From assembly GCF_035984655.1 (NCBI RefSeq), contig NZ_JAXCHT010000007.1:1-64000 (forward strand): a stretch of 64,000 nucleotides of DNA, read 5' to 3'. Source of the stretch: Actimicrobium sp035984655. Lineage in GTDB: Bacteria; Pseudomonadota; Gammaproteobacteria; Burkholderiales; Burkholderiaceae_D. Below are positions 24,487-32,348 of this stretch, one piece after another. The notes beneath the pieces were generated by a model. The model did no database searches. It was not told where the DNA came from and saw nothing but the letters and a program-made list of their open reading frames with translations. Each line of letters starts with the position of its first letter. Within the stretch, counting starts at the first letter, position 1. Both the position numbers and the translations under genes were made by a program.

Positions 24487-25592
24487 TGCAGTCTGACCTG
24501 CCGCTGCCGCTCGACACCTGCCAGCCGGCATGGGCTGCCGCGACGCGCCAATGCAGCACGCTGGAGCGCATGCCGAAGTGGCTGATCTGCGTGCCGCTCG
24601 CAGTCCAGTGGGTCTGGCTGGCACTGCGCTATCGCAGCGCCACGCTACCGTCGGCCGTCAATCCGGCGATCACCTCCGGCGGGCTGGTCGGCGAAGGCAA
24701 GCTCGAATATTTTCGCGGCATGGGTGCGCTGGCGCGCGCCGCCACTGCGCCGCACTGCGCCCTGCCGACCACCCATGAGCGCTCGGACGACGAGTTGCAA
24801 CAAGTCCTGCGCGATGCCGGGCTGACCTTTCCGCTGATTGCCAAGCCGGACCTCGGACTCTGCGGGCACGGCGTGCGCCGCGTTGACGACCTGGCCGGAC
24901 TGCGCAGTTACGTGGCGGCGTTCCCGCGCGATGAAGTGGTGGTGCTGCAAACCTATCTTGCGCAGGAAGGCGAAGCGGGAATTTTCTATGCACGCGATCC
25001 GGAGACAGAACAGGGCAGCCTGATTGGCCTGGCGCTGCGCTATTTTCCGCGTGTCACTGGTGATGGCATCCATAGCATCGCCGCGCTGATCGCGGCCGAT
25101 CCGCGCGCGCTGCGGTTGCAGGCGGCCGCGCAGCATGACTGCAGCAGCGTCGATGCCGCACGCATACCGGCTGCGGGCGAGGTGGTGCGCCTGGCCACCA
25201 TCGGGTCGACCCGGGTCGGCGGCCTGTACCGCAACGGCGCCGCCTGCATCACGCCGCAATTGCGCGCCGCAGTCGATGCGATTGCGCGCGACATGCCGCA
25301 GTTCTACGCCGGCCGCTTCGACGTGCGCTTTGACAGCCTCGCCGCGCTGGCCGAGGGCCGCGGCTTTACCATCATTGAAATCAACGGCGCCGGCGCCGAA
25401 GCCATCGAAGCCTGGGACCCGCAGATCGGCCTGGTTGCGGGCCTGCGGATGGTCTTCGCCAAGCAGCGCCGCCTGTTCGAGATAGGCGCGGCGCAACGGC
25501 GGCGCGGCGTGCGTCCGATCGGCTTGCGCGCCTTGCGCCGGCTGTACCGGCGTCAACAACAACTGATTGCGCTGTACCCGCCGTCAAATTGA
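24486..25592 (+). CDS. ATP-grasp family ligase (D-alanine-D-alanine ligase-like)
   Basis: 368 residues. After a hydrophobic stretch (about 40-52, WLICVPLAVQWVWLAL) comes an ATP-grasp core: FPLIAKPDLGLCGHGVRRVD (ATP-binding Lys and glycine loop), VVVLQTYLAQEGEAGIFYAR, and the metal-binding end FTIIEINGAGAEAIEAWDP. Such enzymes activate a carboxylate with ATP and join it to an amine. The start overlaps the methyltransferase stop (TGATG). The hydrophobic segment could anchor it to the membrane. Substrates unknown. Confidence 0.78.
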   Translation: MQSDLPLPLDTCQPAWAAATRQCSTLERMPKWLICVPLAVQWVWLALRYRSATLPSAVNPAITSGGLVGEGKLEYFRGMGALARAATAPHCALPTTHERSDDELQQVLRDAGLTFPLIAKPDLGLCGHGVRRVDDLAGLRSYVAAFPRDEVVVLQTYLAQEGEAGIFYARDPETEQGSLIGLALRYFPRVTGDGIHSIAALIAADPRALRLQAAAQHDCSSVDAARIPAAGEVVRLATIGSTRVGGLYRNGAACITPQLRAAVDAIARDMPQFYAGRFDVRFDSLAALAEGRGFTIIEINGAGAEAIEAWDPQIGLVAGLRMVFAKQRRLFEIGAAQRRRGVRPIGLRALRRLYRRQQQLIALYPPSN

Positions 25593-25625
25593 ATGTACCT
25601 TCGCGACTTGACGGAGGAAAACACC

Positions 25626-26096
25626 ATGGCGGAATACCTGGCAGAAGTCAGCTGGCTGCGCGGCGAGCAGAACTTTCTCGATAATCATTACAGTCGACAA
25701 CACACCATCAGCTTCGTTGGCGGCGCCGAGATCCCCGGTTCGTCATCGCCGCATGTGGTTCCGTTGCCGTGGTCCGATCCGGCCGGCGTCGACCCCGAAG
25801 AAATGTTCGTCGCCTCGCTGTCGGGTTGCCACATGCTGTGGTTCCTGTCGATCGCGGTCAAGCGCGGCTTCTGCGTCGACCGCTATGTCGACCATGCCAT
25901 CGGCGTGATGGCCCGCAATGCCGAGGGCAAGATGGCGATGGCGGTGGTCACGCTGCGCCCGGAAGTACAGTTTTCGGGCGAGCGGCAACCGAACCATGAA
26001 GCGGTCGACCGGATGCATGAAGCAGCACATGCCGCCTGCTTCATCGCCAGCTCGGTGCGCACCGAGGTGCGCTGCGAACCGGTGTACCCGGCCTGA
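25626..26096 (+). CDS. OsmC family protein
   Basis: 156 residues. OsmC/Ohr fold with both redox cysteines: ASLSGCHMLWFLSIA and HAACFIASSVRTEV. The family reduces organic hydroperoxides through these cysteines. GGAGG five bases before the ATG at 25626 sets the start. It lies 33 bases after the ATP-grasp gene on the same strand and may be part of that operon, perhaps protecting against peroxide from the oxidase, though that is speculation. Confidence 0.85.
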   Translation: MAEYLAEVSWLRGEQNFLDNHYSRQHTISFVGGAEIPGSSSPHVVPLPWSDPAGVDPEEMFVASLSGCHMLWFLSIAVKRGFCVDRYVDHAIGVMARNAEGKMAMAVVTLRPEVQFSGERQPNHEAVDRMHEAAHAACFIASSVRTEVRCEPVYPA

Positions 26097-26174
26097 CCCG
26101 GCGACTACCCTGGCGGTACCAAACTATGGCAAACTCGCCGGTCACATCAACCTGACTGGTCATCGGAGCTCGCC

Positions 26175-26540
26175 ATGTTGCTTGGATTACGCAGTGCCAT
26201 CTACCCGGTCGCTGATCTGGCCGCCGCCAGCAGCTGGTATGAAAGCGTGCTGGGTACGGCGCCGTATTTTTCCGAACCGTTCTACGTCGGCTTTGCCGTC
26301 GGCGGCTTCGAGCTCGGCCTGCTGCCCGATGGCACGCCCGGCACCGGTGGCCCGCAACCGCTGTGGGGCGTGGCCGACGCCCAGCACACCATCGAACGCC
26401 TGCTGGCACTTGGCGCAACACCCCTTGATCCGGTGACCGAGGTCGGCGGCGGCATCAAGGTCGGCGCGGTGACCGACCCGTTCGGCAACCGACTCGGGGT
26501 GATCGAAAATCCGCATTTCAATGCGGCCGACGTGCGCTGA
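26175..26540 (+). CDS. VOC family (glyoxalase/bleomycin resistance-like) protein
   Basis: 121 residues, a single-domain beta-alpha-beta-beta-beta protein: YPVADLAAASSWYESVLG, YVGFAVGGFELGLLPDG and GAVTDPFGNRLGVIENP are the classic repeat motifs of VOC proteins. Members act as lyases, dioxygenases or binding proteins; no specific role can be given. A GGAGCT ribosome site precedes the ATG. Confidence 0.85.
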   Translation: MLLGLRSAIYPVADLAAASSWYESVLGTAPYFSEPFYVGFAVGGFELGLLPDGTPGTGGPQPLWGVADAQHTIERLLALGATPLDPVTEVGGGIKVGAVTDPFGNRLGVIENPHFNAADVR

Positions 26541-26579
26541 CCGCTCGCCAGCGCCTTCACCCGATCCAGGAACACACGC

Positions 26580-28415
26580 ATGACAATCCAACGCACTCTT
26601 GAATGGCGCGCCGTGGCAAAAGGCGCTGCCACCGATATCGTCGCTACGCTGGTACTGGGCCTGATCGCCAGCGTCGCCATCGGCGTTGCCATGGCTGCAG
26701 GCTGGCTGCCGCCATCGTTCAATCTGAAAGGCACGGGCATGCTGCTGTTCCTGCTTGCGCTGGGACTGGGCTGCGTCGTCGCCGGCGCCTGGGTGGCGGC
26801 GCGCGCAGCGTCGGCAAGGCCGTATCTGCACGGACTGCTGGTCGGCGCATGGACCTTGCCATTGGGCGTGTTTGGCTGGCAATCGGTACCACTCTGGTAC
26901 GCGTTGCTTAGCTGCGTCGGCAGCATTGCCGCCGGTTGGTTCGGCGGCCATCTGGGCCGTCATGCGGCCCGCCCCATCGTCTCCTTTGTCGCGCCGGTTG
27001 CATTGCCTCAATCGCAATACGCCGCGCTGCGCGCGTTATCGTCGCAGCTGCCGGCGGTGCTCGTCGAGGCGATGCGCACCCTGCTGTGGCGGCAGCCGCA
27101 CTGGTCGCGGGTACACGGCTCGCCGGCACTGATTGGCCTGCTGGTCGGCATGCAGGTTCTCATGTTGATCGGCATGGAACGGCTCATGATCGTCGGCGCA
27201 GCCGACTTTTATTGGCGGGCACTGGCGTCCGGCTGGTTCGGCACCTGCTGCGTTGCATGGGCCTGTTATCTGCTGCGAGCACAACCTGACCATCAGGCCG
27301 CACCATCGACAGCGCAGGTCTTGACGCTGATCTTTGCGCAAACACTGGTATCCGGTGCAGTGTTGGGCGCACTCTTTGTGCTGGAAGTCCGGAGCGGATC
27401 AACGCTGCGCCAGAAGTTCGACAGCCAGACGGCATGGCTGGTCTGGCTGGCACCCTATCTGTGGCTGCTCAGTGCGCAGCTGCCGGTGTTGGTACGCGGT
27501 GTGCGTCTGCCGCGCGTGCGGATCGGATTGGCAATCGTCGTGGCGAGCGCCGGATTTGCCGTCAACGCCGTGACCGACCAGACTTATTTTTGGTACGCCG
27601 CGCAAACCCCAGTGAAACAGTACCCCCGCCTGGTGCTGTCACAAGAGACGATGGAAGCCCAGCAGGCGTTGCTGGCCTCCGGGCTGGCCAAGGTGCTGCC
27701 GCAACGCCCGGGGGTGATCGATTTGTATGCGATCACCTTTGCACCCTATGCCGAAGCGGCGGAGTTTCGCAACGAAAGCACCATGGTCGCGGAGGTCATG
27801 CGCAAGCGCTTCGATAGCGGCGGGCGCACCCTGCAGCTGCTTAATCACAATGAAACCGCGGCCGACATCGCCTGGGCCACGCCACTCAATCTGCAGCGCG
27901 CCATCACGCGCTTTGCGCAGGTGATGGATCGCGACGAGGATGTATTCTTTTTATACATGACATCGCACGGCGCCCGCGATGGTCAACTGGCCGCCAGCTT
28001 CTGGCCGCTGGAAGTCGCCACACTGACGCCGGCCACGCTGAAAAAATGGCTGGATGCGGCCGGCATCCGGCATCGCGTAATCGTCGTCTCAGCCTGCTAT
28101 TCCGGCACCTGGGTCAATGCGCTGGCCGACGACAACACGCTGGTGATGACAGCCGCCGATGCCGACCACACGTCTTACGGATGCGGAAACAAATCCGATC
28201 TGACTTTTTTTGGCCGCGCAATGTTTGACGAACAGCTGCGCGTGCGTACCCGTTCGTTCGAGCAAGCGCACCGCGCGGCGCGAGACATCATCCGCCAGCG
28301 CGAAAGCGACGCCGGCAAGGAGGATGGCTATTCCAATCCACAAATCCGGGTTGGCAGCGCGATTCGGATTCGGCTGGCGCAGCTTGAACAAAGGCTTGCC
28401 GCACCCGCCAAATAA
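26580..28415 (+). CDS. Membrane-bound C13 family (legumain/caspase-like) cysteine peptidase
   Basis: 611 residues. The first about 340 are membrane: an RDD/YIP1-like multi-span region with about seven hydrophobic segments. The C-terminal domain (about 350-600) is a clan CD peptidase with a catalytic dyad His463 in YMTSHGARDG and Cys506 in VIVVSACYSGTWVNAL, the same SHG...ACYSG arrangement as legumains and caspases. Clan CD enzymes usually cut after Asn/Asp or Lys/Arg. Which side of the membrane the domain faces is not determined here. It starts 39 bases after the VOC gene; the 286-base gap that follows it (28416-28701) shows no clear element beyond a weak hairpin. Confidence 0.8.
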   Translation: MTIQRTLEWRAVAKGAATDIVATLVLGLIASVAIGVAMAAGWLPPSFNLKGTGMLLFLLALGLGCVVAGAWVAARAASARPYLHGLLVGAWTLPLGVFGWQSVPLWYALLSCVGSIAAGWFGGHLGRHAARPIVSFVAPVALPQSQYAALRALSSQLPAVLVEAMRTLLWRQPHWSRVHGSPALIGLLVGMQVLMLIGMERLMIVGAADFYWRALASGWFGTCCVAWACYLLRAQPDHQAAPSTAQVLTLIFAQTLVSGAVLGALFVLEVRSGSTLRQKFDSQTAWLVWLAPYLWLLSAQLPVLVRGVRLPRVRIGLAIVVASAGFAVNAVTDQTYFWYAAQTPVKQYPRLVLSQETMEAQQALLASGLAKVLPQRPGVIDLYAITFAPYAEAAEFRNESTMVAEVMRKRFDSGGRTLQLLNHNETAADIAWATPLNLQRAITRFAQVMDRDEDVFFLYMTSHGARDGQLAASFWPLEVATLTPATLKKWLDAAGIRHRVIVVSACYSGTWVNALADDNTLVMTAADADHTSYGCGNKSDLTFFGRAMFDEQLRVRTRSFEQAHRAARDIIRQRESDAGKEDGYSNPQIRVGSAIRIRLAQLEQRLAAPAK

Positions 28416-28701
28416 CTGTGCCGGCAGCGCGCCCAATTCCCGCCCCGACCACTGGCGCGCCCTGCCCGACCGACACCGCGCACCCCGCGCTGGTGCATTT
28501 TTCACCATAACGCACCAGAACCGACCCGTGATCGGCCGTAACCATCGATTTACCTCGCTTTTGACGACCATTGTCCGACGGCATGTTCCTTGCTGTGTTT
28601 TTCCGATTCGTATTTCCCGTCAAGCGCGATATGATCCTCCGGCCACGTCGTTGGTGGCAGAGACTCCACAATTAAAACAATTCGGAAAGGTACAACCACG
28701 G

Positions 28702-31017
28702 ATGAAACCTTATCAAGGAAAGCTCGCCCTGCTCGCGGCAACCATCGCCGCCATCGTTTCCAGCCCGGCGTGGGCGCAGCAAAGCGGCGCCGGCGTCAAG
28801 CGCAGTGACCAGATCGAAACCGTCACCGTGACCGCGCAAAAGCGCACCGAAGACGCCAGCAAGATTCCGTTGAGCATCTCGGTCATCAGTGGCGAAGACC
28901 TGGTCGGCCAGCACATTACCGACATGGCGGACATCACCCGCGCCATTCCGAACGTCTCGTTTTCCGGCGCCAGCGGCTCCGGCGCGGGCCTGAACAATGT
29001 CGAAATCCGCGGCGTCAGTTCGGCCGCCGGCTCCAGTACGGTCGGCATCTATCTCGATGACGTGTCGATGACCACCCGCAATCTGTACAGCCTGGGCAGC
29101 GCCGAACCGAAGCTGTTCGATCTGGACCGCATCGAAGTCCTGCGCGGTCCGCAAGGCACGCTGTACGGCGCCAGCTCGATGGGCGGCACGATCAAGTTCA
29201 TCACCAACCAGCCGAATCTGAAAGATCGCGAAACCAACGTCTCGTCGGAAGTCTCGTCGACCAAGGGCGGTGGCACCAATTACACCGTCAACGGCGTGTT
29301 CAACATCCCGCTCAAGCAAGATGAAATGGCGTTGCGCATCGGCCTGCAGCAAAGCCACAACGGCGGCTACATCGACCAGGTCTCGCCATCGTCGGGCCAG
29401 GTGATCAGCTCGGGTATCAATTCCGAGAGCAGCTCGGTGGCGCGCCTGGCCCTGAAGTGGGCACTGACACGCAACCTGTCGATCACCCCGTCGATCTTTT
29501 ATCAGGAAGTCAAGACCGACGACATCGACGCCTTCTACACCGATCTGCCGAAGAACCAGACCAGCAAGATCGTGCGCGAGCCGGGCAAGGACAAGCTGTT
29601 CGTGCCGAGCGTGACGCTCAACTACGACATGGGCTTCGCCGATCTGGTGGCGGTGTCGAGCTTTTTCTCGCGCGACTTCAAGCGCACCCAGGATGGCACC
29701 ATCGTCAACAGCAGCTATCTGGGCAGCCTGGTTAATGACTCCGGCGCGGCCCCGGCCGGTCTTGGCGACACCGTCGCCGGCCTGCCATCGGCGGTCAACC
29801 TGGACAACCAGATTCGCCAGTTCTCGCAGGAGATCCGGCTCGCCTCGAAACCGTATGATCCGAAAGTGTCGAACTTCACCTGGCTGGGCGGCGTGTATTT
29901 TTCCAACCTGCGCACCGATGTGGCCGACAACGAGCCGGTGTTCGGCATCAATCAGGCCTTCGTCAACGCCGGCGCCAGCATCACCGATCCGGCCATTCTC
30001 GGGGCGGCTTTCCCGGGCGACAATTCGTATTTCAGCGTGCGCCACTATCACACGCGCCAGACCGCGCTGTTCGGCGAGTTCAGCTATTACTTCACGCCGG
30101 CGGTGCAGGCCACGGTGGGCGCGCGTTACCTGCGCGCCTCTGATTCGCTGTCGCGTGACGGCGACCTGTTTTTCGCCGGTGGCAGCCCGGTCCATTCCGA
30201 CGCCAGTTCGAATTTCCATGCCTTCACGCCGAAATTCGCCGTGACCTGGCAAGTCGATCCGGCCAACTCGGTCTACACCAGCGCCACCCAAGGGTATCGT
30301 CTGGGCGGACAAAACCGCGCCATTCCGACCAGCGTCTGCGCCTCGGATTTCCAGAACCTGAATCTGGCCGAAGCGCCGTCCTCGTTTGACGCCGACAAGT
30401 TGTGGAGCTATGAAATCGGCAGCAAATCGCGCCTGCTGAACAACCGCGTCTCGCTCAATCTGGCAGCGTTTTACATTGACTGGACCAAGCTGCAGCAGGA
30501 CATCACGTTGCCGGGCTGCGGTTTCGATTTCGAAACCAACGTCGGCAAGGCCAAGAGCAAGGGTTTTGAAATCGAAGTCAAGGCCAAGCCAAGCGCCAAT
30601 GTGGTGCTGGGTTTTGCTGGCGGCTACACCAAGGCGACGCTGGCCTCGGATGTGCCATCGCTGGGCGCGATGTCGGGCGACCAGATCCAGGGGGTGCCGA
30701 AATACAATGCCACCATCACCGGCCAGTACAACTTCAGCCTGACCGACACCACGTTCGCGTTCGCCCGCGGCGCGGTGCACTGGATCGGCAGCAGCCACGG
30801 CAGCCTGATCCGCACTGATCCGGACTACGAACGGCCGGCTTACAACACGGTCGACGCCAGCGTCGGTGCGACCTTCGGTGTGTGGGAAGCCTCGCTGTTT
30901 GCCAAGAACCTGTTCAACAACGACAAGGTGATCCAGAAGCCGAACGTGCAGTCGGTCAGCGAAGGGTATCGGGTCAAGCCGCTAACCATTGGCATTACGC
31001 TGTCGGCAAAACTGTAA
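28702..31017 (+). CDS. TonB-dependent outer membrane receptor
   Basis: 771 residues: signal peptide (ending AWAQ, residue 26), plug domain opening IETVTVTAQKRTEDASKIPL and including LRGPQGTLYGASSMGGTIKF, then a 22-strand barrel ending in a beta-strand (ITLSAKL). TonB receptors import siderophores, B12, sugars or plant-derived compounds. The Ser-rich IRGVSSAAGSSTVGIYLDDV plug is common in the large uncharacterised receptor families of sphingomonads and Burkholderiales. No siderophore or sugar genes lie beside it. It ends at a strong bidirectional terminator. Confidence 0.9.
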   Translation: MKPYQGKLALLAATIAAIVSSPAWAQQSGAGVKRSDQIETVTVTAQKRTEDASKIPLSISVISGEDLVGQHITDMADITRAIPNVSFSGASGSGAGLNNVEIRGVSSAAGSSTVGIYLDDVSMTTRNLYSLGSAEPKLFDLDRIEVLRGPQGTLYGASSMGGTIKFITNQPNLKDRETNVSSEVSSTKGGGTNYTVNGVFNIPLKQDEMALRIGLQQSHNGGYIDQVSPSSGQVISSGINSESSSVARLALKWALTRNLSITPSIFYQEVKTDDIDAFYTDLPKNQTSKIVREPGKDKLFVPSVTLNYDMGFADLVAVSSFFSRDFKRTQDGTIVNSSYLGSLVNDSGAAPAGLGDTVAGLPSAVNLDNQIRQFSQEIRLASKPYDPKVSNFTWLGGVYFSNLRTDVADNEPVFGINQAFVNAGASITDPAILGAAFPGDNSYFSVRHYHTRQTALFGEFSYYFTPAVQATVGARYLRASDSLSRDGDLFFAGGSPVHSDASSNFHAFTPKFAVTWQVDPANSVYTSATQGYRLGGQNRAIPTSVCASDFQNLNLAEAPSSFDADKLWSYEIGSKSRLLNNRVSLNLAAFYIDWTKLQQDITLPGCGFDFETNVGKAKSKGFEIEVKAKPSANVVLGFAGGYTKATLASDVPSLGAMSGDQIQGVPKYNATITGQYNFSLTDTTFAFARGAVHWIGSSHGSLIRTDPDYERPAYNTVDASVGATFGVWEASLFAKNLFNNDKVIQKPNVQSVSEGYRVKPLTIGITLSAKL

Positions 31018-31030
31018 CAGCCGCACACGC

Positions 31031-31071
31031 AAAAACGGCCTGCTCGCGAGATTCGCCAGCAGGCCGTTTTT
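31031..31071. terminator. Bidirectional rho-independent terminator
   Basis: 14-bp perfect inverted repeat AAAAACGGCCTGCT/AGCAGGCCGTTTTT with a 13-base loop, giving a U-run in both directions. It serves the TonB receptor gene on the plus strand and the collagen-like gene on the minus strand. Confidence 0.9.
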
Positions 31072-31100
31072 CATTGCGGGTAGCACAACCCGCAGCAGGC

Positions 31101-31466
31101 TTACTTGCCTGGTACGACGACGACCGTGTCGCCGCCGGTTCCCTTGGCGCCGGTATTGCCGCGCGCGCCGGTGTTGCCGGTAGCGCCAGTCGCGCCCGTA
31201 CCGCCGGTTGCACCCGTGTATCCGGTGGCGCCAGTGTCGCCGGTAGCGCCGGTATAACCCGTCGCGCCAGTTGCACCCGTGCCGCCAGCAGCACCGGTGC
31301 CGCCGGCTGAGCCGGTACGTCCGGTTGCGCCCGTATAACCGGTGTCACCGGTAGCGCCGGTAGCGCCTGCTGGCCCGGCCGGTCCGGCCGGCAGCGTCAC
31401 ACATCCACCCATCGCCATTGCTGCAAGCAAGGCACCGACCGTGATCAACTGTTTCGAATACATCAT
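31101..31466 (-). CDS. Collagen-like Gly-X-Thr repeat protein, putative lipoprotein
   Basis: 121 residues. An N-terminal signal (GALLAAMAMGGC) ends at a possible lipidation Cys22, then 27 uninterrupted Gly-X-Y triplets run from residue 28 to 108. Thr occupies Y in 21 of 27, with GAT, GDT, GYT and GNT repeats, then a short C-terminal TVVVVPGK. Such repeats can form triple helices; Thr-rich collagen repeats are known from Bacillus exosporium proteins, where Thr is glycosylated. No globular trimerisation domain is present. AAGGAAG lies upstream of the two consecutive ATGs. The lipobox (MGGC) is weak, so secretion without lipidation is possible. Confidence 0.75.
   Translation of the reverse strand: MMYSKQLITVGALLAAMAMGGCVTLPAGPAGPAGATGATGDTGYTGATGRTGSAGGTGAAGGTGATGATGYTGATGDTGATGYTGATGGTGATGATGNTGARGNTGAKGTGGDTVVVVPGK
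31143..31385 (-). repeat. Tandem 9-nt/18-nt coding repeats of the collagen-like gene
   Basis: About 243 bases of imperfect tandem repeats built from 9-base units encoding Gly-X-Thr (such as GGCGCTACC-like units), the source of the Gly-X-Y run. Such arrays change length by slippage. Confidence 0.75.
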
Positions 31467-31715
31467 GATAAACTTCCTTTATCTGGATGACGAACGCTGC
31501 GCACGATATTGCGCGCAACCTGTCAGCGTTTCTCGGACCTGTGTCACTTCAGTAGTCGCCAAGCGGGCCGATACCGTGAAATTGGATTTGAGAGTACGCA
31601 AACATCGGCAACGGCTCCGTGCGCTGGCACACAGAACTTCGGGTATTCGCGGCAAGGACTGGGTACACTGAAAATGATTTACCCTATTTCCTGAATGCTA
31701 CCTCTCACCCATTTG

Positions 31716-32348
31716 ATGGACATGCCCATGACAAGCCACCATCCCCAACTCGTCACAGCCAAACTCAATCAACTCCACCCGACCCAGATCACGGTCGGCA
31801 AGCTGGAAGTAACGTTGAAGCGCCAGCAATGGAATGCCATGAACAGGAAGGCGCGCGCGGAGGCGCTCGACAGCCACTGGTTTCCCGCCGTAGCCGGACC
31901 GGACGGCAACTACTTCATCGTTGATCATCATCACTTCGGCCTCGCGCTGATCGAGGAAGACGTCAAGCAGGTCAGCCTGATGATCCTCAAGGATCTGTCG
32001 TGGCTGGAACACGGTGCCTTCTGGAACGCGATGGATCACCACCAGTGGGTGCATCCGTTCGATGGCAACGGTGTGCGCCAAAAATACCATGCCGTGCCGG
32101 AGCATCTGACACACTTGCAGGATGATCCGTATCGCAGCTTGGCCGGCGAGGTGCGGCGCGCTGGCGGCTACGCCAAAGACGCCACGCCATTCAGCGAATT
32201 CCTGTGGGCGGATTTCTTTCGGCCGCAGATCGCGCGCGAACTGATCGAGCAGGATTTTTCCGTCGCGCTGGCGCAAGCCAAGCAACTCGCCGCCACGCCG
32301 GCAGCGCGTTACCTGCCGGGCTGGTGCGGCCCGATCGCGCAGGTCTGA
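31716..32348 (+). CDS. ParB-like (ParBc_2) protein
   Basis: 210 residues. It matches the ParB-like nuclease-fold family: QLHPTQITVGKLEVTLKRQQ at the N-terminus, then FIVDHHHFGLALIEEDVKQV carrying the HHH motif, and PFSEFLWADFFRP near the C-terminus. Despite the name these proteins are not chromosome-partition factors and their function is unknown. ATGs at 31695, 31716 and 31728 are all possible; none has a strong ribosome site. It ends exactly where the SulP transporter begins (TGA then ATG), so the two are co-expressed. The 249-base gap before it (31467-31715) is AT-richer with no clear promoter. Confidence 0.7.
   Translation: MDMPMTSHHPQLVTAKLNQLHPTQITVGKLEVTLKRQQWNAMNRKARAEALDSHWFPAVAGPDGNYFIVDHHHFGLALIEEDVKQVSLMILKDLSWLEHGAFWNAMDHHQWVHPFDGNGVRQKYHAVPEHLTHLQDDPYRSLAGEVRRAGGYAKDATPFSEFLWADFFRPQIARELIEQDFSVALAQAKQLAATPAARYLPGWCGPIAQV

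Noticed and set aside
28672..30798. 708-residue minus-strand ORF opposite the TonB receptor
   Set aside because: Antisense shadow of a clearly recognised receptor; no motif or ribosome site.
31143..31385. CRISPR-like short repeats
   Set aside because: The repeats are 9-base coding units in frame with Gly-X-Thr; no spacers.
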